A stretch of 11,660 nucleotides of DNA from contig JBAZMG010000031.1 in the NCBI GenBank assembly GCA_041649895.1, positions 1-11,660 on the forward strand, written 5' to 3'. The position numbers were made by a program, and so were the translations under genes. The number at the start of each line of letters is the position of its first letter. The first letter of the stretch is position 1. Positions 1-5,313 of this stretch are shown here, in pieces. The notes under the pieces were generated by a model. That model worked only from the letters and a program-made list of their open reading frames with translations, was not told where the DNA came from and made no database searches. The stretch comes from STD1-204 sp041649895. Its GTDB lineage: Bacteria; Patescibacteriota; Minisyncoccia; Minisyncoccales; Minisyncoccaceae.

Positions 1-516
1 CATTGAAAACAAAACCGATGTGACTAAGGAGATTATCAGGCTTTCTCTCGTAAAGAGTTTGCTGACCTTATCGATACTGATCAAGACCGTGCCCGCGAGC
101 AAAAGAGCAAAAGCGATCATTTCGCGCGCGCCCAATATTTGCGGTCCCCAAAAAAGCCAGGTTAAAGCAAAGATAAAAATCGGTTGGCTCGCGCCGATAG
201 CGGGAATCACCCGGGAAGCGTCGAACTTCTCCAGGGCACTGAACATTCCGTATAGGCCGAAAATATAAATAATCCCGTCCAGAATCACCCACATAAACCC
301 AATGGTGCTAGGTATGCCGAAATCCTGGCCGAACAAAGGTAAAAACGGTATTAAAAAAATTGCCAAAACATTGAAAACACCCACATAAAAAGTATAGACT
401 CTCGGTTTTGGAGATTTTATTAAAACTATTTTGTCCGCCAATGAGGCCAGGGCGAAAAAGAGATAACTCGCGATCGCGATCAGGAGCCAACCGTACTGTT
501 GCAGTATTTGCGCCAT
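1..516 (-). CDS. DMT-superfamily (EamA-like) membrane transporter, 3' end outside the window
   Basis: The open frame runs from ATG at 514-516 to the left edge without a stop, giving 172 residues of a polytopic membrane protein. Hydrophobic segments lie at about residues 8-27, 40-62, 72-94, 103-123, 131-148 and from 157 onward. The stretch ALEKFDASRVIPAIGASQP (94-112), with a short loop and another helix after it, matches the end of an EamA repeat; full family members have ten helices in two such repeats, so about half is missing. EamA proteins export or flip small metabolites or lipid-linked groups across the inner membrane, and the substrate cannot be read from sequence. The start overlaps the stop of the glycosyltransferase-like gene by one base (TAATG), so translation is probably coupled, and no promoter or ribosome site of its own is needed. 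The family call is solid; the role is unknown. Confidence 0.85.
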   Translation of the reverse strand, partial: MAQILQQYGWLLIAIASYLFFALASLADKIVLIKSPKPRVYTFYVGVFNVLAIFLIPFLPLFGQDFGIPSTIGFMWVILDGIIYIFGLYGMFSALEKFDASRVIPAIGASQPIFIFALTWLFWGPQILGAREMIAFALLLAGTVLISIDKVSKLFTRESLIISLVTSVLFSM

Positions 517-1805
517 TAATTTGATATTATTTTTTTAATATTAAAAACACCCAATTGCCTGCCCTCAACAAATCCCTCCGCGGCCATTTCCGCCAAGTGT
601 CCTGATTTTAACCAATCAAATACCCATTCGCAGGCGCAGTTTATATTTTTCTGTTCCGCGCCGAAGCCGTGCATCAGGATCCATTCTTTATTAAAATCTT
701 CCTGTGATCCGATCGTGGGAGACATAATTATGGGAATGCCCAGGGCCGCGTAAAAAGACAATTCGGAAGGCTTTGTCCAAAGTATATCCGCCTTGCTTAA
801 TGTTTCGTTAAAGCTATCAAAATAATCGGAAAAATTATCCGCAAAGACAACTTCCACATTTTTGAATTTGTTCATCCCAAGCTTCTCGATCTCAAAGTCA
901 AAATAATTTTTGATCTTCCGGTTTGTTCCCGCCACAAGCACTATTTTCATTTCCCGCGCCGCGATCTTTTGTTTGAACTGAGCCAATAAGCTGACTCCAT
1001 ATTCTTTTTGCGCCCCGGCACCGCCCACGGCGAACATAATGGTTAAAACATGGTCAGCGACCGAAGGAATCTCTCCCAATTTTTCTTTGACCAATGATCC
1101 GTATTTTTTTTGATAAGTTTTTTGCGGATCCAAATTGACAAGCCTGTTTCTGATATCGTATTTTAAGAGCGACATATTTTCTTTGCCAACGCACGCAAGC
1201 GGCAACGGATATCCGGTTAAAAAAATATTTTCTTTTTTGATTCCGTAAAGCCGCAATCTCTCAACCACTCTCTCGTTCGGAGCGAAATACTTGATTCGCG
1301 AAGTTTCCGGGATCAGTGGCGCCCAACTGCGGGAAATGTCCGCGTCGCAAACCACGCAATAGATATCACCCGGATAACGAAACTGCTCCGCCATAAAAGC
1401 GGGTGTAAAAAAAGTGGAAATTATGGGCAATGCTTTTTCCCCCTGTTTCGGCCATAATTTTTTTATCAAATGCTCCCCCCAGCCATTGGTAATAAGGCTA
1501 TAAACGTTCTTTCCGATAAAATTGGTTTCCGAAAGATTGCGCCTCGGATAAAATTCAAGAATTCTCTGGGTCTTATCGTAAATGGAAAAAAGAAAATCAC
1601 CCACAAGCGGTACTTTTTTAAACCTGGAGATAAATTCGTAAAAATATCTGGAGTTCGCCCAGATCAATCTGTCTTTCTCGGGAATTCCCTCGTAATTGTT
1701 GGCGTTGATTATTTTATTGTTTATCGCCAACTCTCTCAGGGCATAAGCGGTACGCTGATGCCCATAGCCCATATTAATTGAAATGACCCAAGCTTTTCCT
1801 TCCAT
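516..1805 (-). CDS. GT-B fold glycosyltransferase-like protein (GT28/MGDG-synthase-like), function unknown
   Basis: This 429-residue soluble protein has the layout of a two-domain GT-B enzyme. Near the N terminus SINMGYGHQRTA (9-20) resembles the glycine-rich GxGH loop of MurG and diacylglycerol glycosyltransferases. STFFTPAFMAEQFRYPGD (130-147) and the segment around YFAPN (173-177) and FLTGYPLP (195-202) resemble the acceptor half. In the C-terminal half FAVGGAGAQ (258-266) opens the donor domain, and WTKPSELSFYAALGIPIIMS (343-362) followed by SQEDFN (367-372) resembles the nucleotide-sugar site KPG...EAL..G.P....QE..N of family GT28. It lacks the usual Gly after KP (Ser here), so activity is likely but unproven. 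It is the first gene of a two-gene unit with the EamA transporter, driven by a promoter lying immediately upstream. The acceptor could be a lipid or a cell-wall precursor; nothing here decides it. Confidence 0.65.
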   Translation of the reverse strand: MEGKAWVISINMGYGHQRTAYALRELAINNKIINANNYEGIPEKDRLIWANSRYFYEFISRFKKVPLVGDFLFSIYDKTQRILEFYPRRNLSETNFIGKNVYSLITNGWGEHLIKKLWPKQGEKALPIISTFFTPAFMAEQFRYPGDIYCVVCDADISRSWAPLIPETSRIKYFAPNERVVERLRLYGIKKENIFLTGYPLPLACVGKENMSLLKYDIRNRLVNLDPQKTYQKKYGSLVKEKLGEIPSVADHVLTIMFAVGGAGAQKEYGVSLLAQFKQKIAAREMKIVLVAGTNRKIKNYFDFEIEKLGMNKFKNVEVVFADNFSDYFDSFNETLSKADILWTKPSELSFYAALGIPIIMSPTIGSQEDFNKEWILMHGFGAEQKNINCACEWVFDWLKSGHLAEMAAEGFVEGRQLGVFNIKKIISN

Positions 1806-1812
1806 AATATTT

Positions 1813-1840
1813 ATTATAATGCATTAAAGAAAAAAATCAA
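1813..1840 (-). promoter_or_regulatory. Promoter of the glycosyltransferase-transporter unit, probably leaderless
   Basis: On the minus strand a perfect -10 box TATAAT (1818 to 1813) lies 16 bases after a -35-like TTGATT (1840 to 1835). Only seven bases separate the -10 box from the ATG at 1805, so a normally spaced transcription start falls on or next to the A of the start codon. There is no room for a Shine-Dalgarno site. The -35 box sits in the T-rich tail of the preceding terminator. Confidence 0.65.
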
Positions 1841-1845
1841 AATTT

Positions 1846-1874
1846 ACCCCCATCTTTTGGAAAAAGGTGGGGGT
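1846..1874 (-). terminator. Intrinsic terminator after comEC
   Basis: The arms 1846-1858 and 1862-1874 can form 13 pairs (one of them G-U) around a three-base loop, with five G-C pairs at the base of the stem. In the transcript the stem starts directly after the comEC stop codon and is followed by an AAATTTTG spacer and a run of seven T. It would separate the rhomboid-comEC unit from the glycosyltransferase unit. Confidence 0.85.
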
Positions 1875-3398
1875 TTATCCCCAAAAAATTTCTAAATAAT
1901 CTTCCCTTTGTTTGCGCCACAAAACAAAAAACACAAGTAAATAGAAAACTACTATAAATCCAATCCAAATTTCCACATTCAAAACCGCGAAAGGAATATT
2001 TGCCGACCAACGCACGATCAGAATCAAATATTTAATGAGGAGGGAACAAAAGATTGATAAAAACCATCCAAACAACGGAATTAAGAGCCCGATCAATGGA
2101 AAAACAATTCCCAGAACCATTAAGGCCGGCAAAACGGGTATTACCAAAATATTACTGATCAAAGAAATAATGGAAACATAGCCAAAGCTTTGAATAAGCA
2201 CGGGCAAGGTCAAAAGCTGGGCTGATAATGTGGCCGCGATAATTTCTCGGAAATACTTTAAGCGATTATGGAATACTTTTGAAAGCCAATCGTTGATCAT
2301 TGGGCCCGCAAAGATCATTCCGGCCACGGCCAAAAAAGAAAGCTCGAACCCGAGGTCGTATCTTAACGCCAGCGGGTTTTGCAAAAGAATAAAAAATCCG
2401 GCTAAAACCAGGGATCGCTCCGCGTAAGCGGCTCGATCGATAATTTGCCCGAAAAGCAATAATCCTCCCATAATGCCGGAGCGGACAGCCGAAGCCGGAG
2501 AACCGGCCAAAACAACGTAAACAATTATTAAAAACAAAGAGGCTGTGGCGGCTTGCTTTTTCCAAAATCCCAGCGCCAAAAATATTTGAAAAATGAAAGC
2601 GGAAAACAAGACAATATGCATTCCGGAAATGGCAATGGCGTGGCTAAGCCCGCTTTTGGACAATTCCAGTTTTAGATTGTCCGCTATAACCGCGTTATCC
2701 CCCAGGATCATTGCCTGCAATATTGTTTCTTCTTTTATCGCCAAATTCTTTTGCATTTCAACCCTGACCATTTCTTTAAATAAAATGATCTTGTTGTAGA
2801 TCAAACCGAAAATATTATTAAAATTATTTTGGCTGATTATTTTAATCTCAGGGTACGCCATCATCGCGGAAATGCCGTCCTTCGCGAGAAAACTACGATA
2901 ATCAAAACCTTCAATCTCTTCCGGCAAGGCCAATTTTCCTTTGAGTTCCACCTCATCTCCGTAATTCACGACAGCATATTGATCAGCGTACACGATTATC
3001 TTCCCGAGTTCTTTTTTATTTTCATTTTTAAGGCGCTCCCCGTTTTCTTTAATGATCTCTCGCGCCGAAATAATAAATCTCGCGTTCTTGTATCCGATTT
3101 GCGGTTCCCGCGCGATCCGTCCCAAGACAACAACCTCGCCGCAATTTTCCGTAATAATGTTATCGGTTCTTTTGGAATAACTACTGTGAAAAAACCAGGC
3201 TCCGGCAATAAGAGACAACAAACAAAAACCAACAAACACAGCCGATCTGTTCTTCCAAAAAATACCGATAAGCCCGATGCCACAAACCAAACCGATTAGA
3301 ACCAACGACATTGATAATTCAAGAATAAAAAAAGAAGCAATAAAAATGCCTCCCGCGAAAGCCAAACATAAAATTAAAAATATATCCGATCTCCCCAT
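1875..3398 (-). CDS. comEC: ComEC/Rec2-family DNA uptake channel protein without the metallo-beta-lactamase domain
   Basis: ComEC forms the inner-membrane channel that takes up single-stranded DNA during natural transformation. This protein has 507 residues. Two or three N-terminal membrane segments (about 5-75) lead into a soluble OB-like/DUF4131 region (about 85-190). The Competence domain follows, with the family signature SGLSHAIAISGMHI (249-262), then AGSPASAVRSGIMGG (298-312) and DLGFELSFLAVAGM (348-361), and many further helices to about 495. It stops at KQREDYLEIFWG with no C-terminal metallo-beta-lactamase-like domain; full-length ComEC proteins of 700-800 residues carry that domain as the presumed nuclease, but shorter versions are common. 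The start lies one base after the rhomboid stop (TAA-A-ATG), so the two are translationally coupled. The N-terminal Met choice is supported by this junction. No other competence gene is in view. Confidence 0.92.
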   Translation of the reverse strand: MGRSDIFLILCLAFAGGIFIASFFILELSMSLVLIGLVCGIGLIGIFWKNRSAVFVGFCLLSLIAGAWFFHSSYSKRTDNIITENCGEVVVLGRIAREPQIGYKNARFIISAREIIKENGERLKNENKKELGKIIVYADQYAVVNYGDEVELKGKLALPEEIEGFDYRSFLAKDGISAMMAYPEIKIISQNNFNNIFGLIYNKIILFKEMVRVEMQKNLAIKEETILQAMILGDNAVIADNLKLELSKSGLSHAIAISGMHIVLFSAFIFQIFLALGFWKKQAATASLFLIIVYVVLAGSPASAVRSGIMGGLLLFGQIIDRAAYAERSLVLAGFFILLQNPLALRYDLGFELSFLAVAGMIFAGPMINDWLSKVFHNRLKYFREIIAATLSAQLLTLPVLIQSFGYVSIISLISNILVIPVLPALMVLGIVFPLIGLLIPLFGWFLSIFCSLLIKYLILIVRWSANIPFAVLNVEIWIGFIVVFYLLVFFVLWRKQREDYLEIFWG

Positions 3399-3399
3399 T

Positions 3400-4029
3400 T
3401 TAAATAAGTTTTCGGCGGCTGGCGAATCTTTTAATTAATATCAAGCCCGCGATAAACCCGCCAATATGAGCCGAATAAGCCACCATATCCGCCTGGTTGG
3501 AATACAAAGAAAAGAATTGCAACAAGAACCACACGATAATAAAAATAACGGCCGGAATTGAGATGAGCGTCCAAATTATAATTAATGGAACGATTGACTT
3601 GATCTTATTGCCCGGAAACAAGATCAGATAACCTCCCAATACTCCGGAAATGGCGCCGGAAGCTCCGATAACGGGAATATCGGCCGAGCTGGTGAAAAAC
3701 GCGTAAGAAAGCGCGGCTATAACTCCGCAAACCAAATAAAATATTAAAAACCTGATACCCCCGAGCCTTGACTCAAGATTCTCGCCAAAAACCCACAAAA
3801 ACAGCATATTGCCAAGGATATGCAACAGATTGAAGTGCAGAAACATCGCGGTAAAAATAGTGTAAATTCGGCCATCCCAAATATCGGACGGCTTAAACCC
3901 GAAAAGGGAAACATAAGTATCCAAATTTTGAAATGTGTAAAAAAAGAAAAAGACATTCGCCAAAACCAGCCCTATCGTTATATAAGGAATCTTACCGCGT
4001 ATTCTGTTTTCATCGTATAGGGGGATCAT
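3400..4029 (-). CDS. Rhomboid-family intramembrane serine protease
   Basis: Rhomboids cut transmembrane substrates inside the bilayer with a Ser-His dyad. The 209-residue protein starts with the common MIPLYDENRIR leader, followed by helix 1 (about 15-33). HFNLLHILGN (65-74) supplies the conserved His70 and Asn74 with the spacing seen in GlpG. GASGAISG (122-129) holds the nucleophile Ser124, and SAHIGGFIAG (186-195) holds the catalytic His188. Every residue needed for catalysis is present, so an active protease is expected. Length fits the basic six-helix form. It is followed after one base by comEC, so both are made from one message. The upstream side is the spacer with the heptamer array and the inverted-repeat element; no clear promoter was found there. 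The substrate is unknown. Confidence 0.95.
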   Translation of the reverse strand: MIPLYDENRIRGKIPYITIGLVLANVFFFFYTFQNLDTYVSLFGFKPSDIWDGRIYTIFTAMFLHFNLLHILGNMLFLWVFGENLESRLGGIRFLIFYLVCGVIAALSYAFFTSSADIPVIGASGAISGVLGGYLILFPGNKIKSIVPLIIIWTLISIPAVIFIIVWFLLQFFSLYSNQADMVAYSAHIGGFIAGLILIKRFASRRKLI

Positions 4030-4034
4030 AATAT

Positions 4035-4069
4035 AGAATTAAGAATCAGGAATAAAGAATTAAGAATAA
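4035..4069. repeat. Five tandem degenerate 7-mers just upstream of the rhomboid start
   Basis: Five consecutive heptamers fit the consensus AGAATNA (plus strand); only the third copy departs from it at its first base, reading GGAATAA. Copies 1 and 4 are identical AGAATTA. The array ends five bases before the rhomboid start codon, so it would form part of the leader or promoter of that gene. I recall AGAATTA-type runs between genes of other CPR genomes, but could not check this. Confidence 0.8.
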
Positions 4070-4098
4070 CTTTTAAAATAATAATTGCGCAAATACAG

Positions 4099-4235
4099 TG
4101 GGCGTTTTATATTATGTCATTCGGACACATCCGCAGAGAAATTATCAGCAGAGAATTTATCGAGGCCGAGCGCGGCTACCGACGGCTGGTCGGTAGCCGA
4201 CGCGTTGAACGAATGACATAATATAAAAAAGCCCA
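4099..4235. repeat. 137-bp inverted-repeat element, MITE-like or structured RNA
   Basis: The outer arms pair over 24 bases: 19 perfect pairs (4105-4123 with 4210-4228) plus a five-base TGGGC/GCCCA end (4099-4103 with 4231-4235), separated by a small asymmetric internal loop. Inside are two near-identical 15-mers in tandem (4133-4147 and 4148-4162, 13 of 15 equal) and a second hairpin of 11 perfect pairs with a five-base loop (4173-4183 with 4189-4199). The element begins seven bases past the nrdG stop codon. No open reading frame of interest lies inside. The ends TGTCATTC and GAATGACA resemble small palindromic interspersed repeats I remember from other bacterial genomes. The flanking pentamers TACAG and TAGAG are only a weak candidate for a target duplication. 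In the minus-strand transcript the outer arm GGGC followed by six T could also help terminate nrdG. Confidence 0.7.
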
Positions 4236-4242
4236 TAGAGAA

Positions 4243-4974
4243 CTATCGGATTTTGAAAATTTTAAATAACGGAGCGATCTCTTTTTCCACTTCTTCCAAG
4301 GTTTTATCGTCGTATGGTTTTGAATCAACGAACGCGGGGTCAATCGTCCCCTTCTCTCCCCTGAATCGCTGAAGAAAATACCTTTTAGCCGGACCAATCT
4401 CTTTTGCCATTTGTATTAGATCTTCTTTTGAGTGAAGGCGCGGCACAATCGTGGTTCTGAATTCATAATCAACGCCGGAATCTTTAATAATGCCGATCGA
4501 TCGCTTTATTTTATCCAAATCAAAATCAATTCCAATAGCGGCGGCATATTTTTCCTTTTCGAGCGGAGCTTTGATGTCCATCGCGATGTAATCCACAAGC
4601 TTGCGATCTATCAGATCTTTTATCATTTCCGGGTTGGAACCGTTCGTATCCAATTTTATCAAGAATCTTTTGTCTTTTATTTTTCGCAAAAACTCGGGCA
4701 GGTCGGGATTGATTGTGGGCTCTCCCCCGCAGACCACACAACCCGCGAGCAATTCTTTTTTCCCTTCCAAAAAATCAAAAAAATATTCGGGATCGATCTT
4801 AGGCTGATTTTCGATCATTTGGGGCAATACCAATTCTTGTGAATAACAAAACGGGCAGCGAAAACAGCAGCCCGAAAGAAAAACCGTGCAAGCCAATTTG
4901 CCCGGATAATCGACCAAAGTCACTTTTTGCAAGCCACCGATGATAATGCCCATAAAATTTAAAGGGTGCGACAT
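4243..4974 (-). CDS. nrdG: Anaerobic ribonucleoside-triphosphate reductase activating protein (radical SAM)
   Basis: This radical-SAM enzyme uses a [4Fe-4S] cluster and S-adenosylmethionine to place the glycyl radical on class III ribonucleotide reductase. The 243-residue frame shows GGLQKVTLVDYPGK (13-26), typical of the NrdG2 type, the cluster motif CxxxCxxC at Cys36, Cys40 and Cys43 (CFRCPFC), and the SAM-binding GGEP (83-86). TNGS and DIKAP follow at normal spacing. Two starts are possible. ATG at 4974 has a GGGGGTG stretch before it but lies in the loop of a hairpin; ATG at 4953 (residue 8) gives MGIIIGGLQK, which is the usual N terminus of the family, but has no Shine-Dalgarno site. I consider the second at least as likely. 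The gene follows nrdD and the small glycyl-radical gene and ends in TAG, the only non-TAA stop seen. Confidence 0.92.
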   Translation of the reverse strand: MSHPLNFMGIIIGGLQKVTLVDYPGKLACTVFLSGCCFRCPFCYSQELVLPQMIENQPKIDPEYFFDFLEGKKELLAGCVVCGGEPTINPDLPEFLRKIKDKRFLIKLDTNGSNPEMIKDLIDRKLVDYIAMDIKAPLEKEKYAAAIGIDFDLDKIKRSIGIIKDSGVDYEFRTTIVPRLHSKEDLIQMAKEIGPAKRYFLQRFRGEKGTIDPAFVDSKPYDDKTLEEVEKEIAPLFKIFKIR

Positions 4975-4983
4975 TTCGCACCC
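4964..4983 (-). promoter_or_regulatory. GC-rich hairpin over the first nrdG start codon: attenuator, terminator or start-site lock
   Basis: A perfect eight-pair stem GGGTGCGA/TCGCACCC closes a four-base loop AATG on the minus strand. The loop contains the ATG at 4974, and the stem covers most of its G-rich Shine-Dalgarno-like stretch. It is followed by TTTAAATTTT and then the second candidate start at 4953, so it has the shape of a weak intrinsic terminator placed between the small glycyl-radical gene and nrdG. Confidence 0.6.
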
Positions 4984-5000
4984 CCGATTTTATCCTTATT

Positions 5001-5288
5001 TTATATATCTTTTATATCAAATTCTTTCCTGTCCTTGAATTCTTGCTGCTTTCCCTCGTTCCATTGCGATATGGGTCGGAGATATCCGACTACCCGAGAA
5101 TACACTTCCGTGTTTTGGTAATTTTTCAAACTTTTGTCTTTACCGAAACAAGCATTGCATTTAAAGATCGCCATATCCGTTTCGTCCGGAAGCAGATATT
5201 TCAGCAATTGCCCGTTTTCGATTTCGTTCGCGGCATTGATCGTTATTTCACATCCGCAATCGTGGCAAAAAAATTTATCTGGAGTCAT
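5001..5288 (-). CDS. Small protein with two CxxC pairs and a stand-alone copy of the NrdD glycyl-radical tail
   Basis: The 95-residue product has two parts. Residues 1-55 contain Cys8-x2-Cys11, an extra Cys13, and Cys44-x2-Cys47, which looks like a zinc ribbon. Residues 61-90, EVYSRVVGYL through RKEF, match residues 668-697 of the NrdD encoded just upstream at 29 of 30 positions (only Ile73 versus Val). Gly68 corresponds to the presumed radical glycine Gly675 of NrdD. The gene lies 25 bases after nrdD, with AGGA before its ATG, and is followed by nrdG, so all three are probably co-expressed. By analogy with GrcA/YfiD of pyruvate formate-lyase it could replace an oxygen-damaged radical tail, or it could bind the activase. 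It is not a broken piece of nrdD: it has its own start and ribosome site, and the duplicated part differs almost only at silent sites. Function is inference. Confidence 0.85.
   Translation of the reverse strand: MTPDKFFCHDCGCEITINAANEIENGQLLKYLLPDETDMAIFKCNACFGKDKSLKNYQNTEVYSRVVGYLRPISQWNEGKQQEFKDRKEFDIKDI
5019..5108 (-). repeat. Duplicated glycyl-radical coding segment, second copy at 5350-5439
   Basis: This 90-bp stretch encodes residues 61-90 of the small protein and aligns without gaps to 5350-5439 at the end of nrdD. By my hand count 76 of 90 bases agree. Twelve codons differ by a single silent change and one codon (ATA versus GTG) gives Ile versus Val. Similarity ends sharply on both sides. 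Confidence 0.9.
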
Positions 5289-5313
5289 AATTGTTTCCTA
5301 TTTTAGATTTTGC

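Noticed and set aside
68..490. Two short minus-strand frames (68-292 and 308-490) as separate small genes
   Set aside because: They lie in another frame of the partial EamA gene, whose continuous 172-residue membrane-protein frame explains the region.
4030..4242. CRISPR-like array in the nrdG-rhomboid spacer
   Set aside because: Repeats are 7-mers without spacers and a single inverted element; there is no repeat-spacer alternation.
4176..4397. 73-codon minus-strand frame running through the nrdG end into the repeat element
   Set aside because: Out of frame with nrdG, arginine/serine-rich, without a family match.
5001..5313. Small gene as a frameshifted or broken remnant of nrdD
   Set aside because: nrdD is complete with its own tail; the small gene has its own AGGA site, start and unrelated N-terminal part, and the shared segment differs mainly at silent sites.
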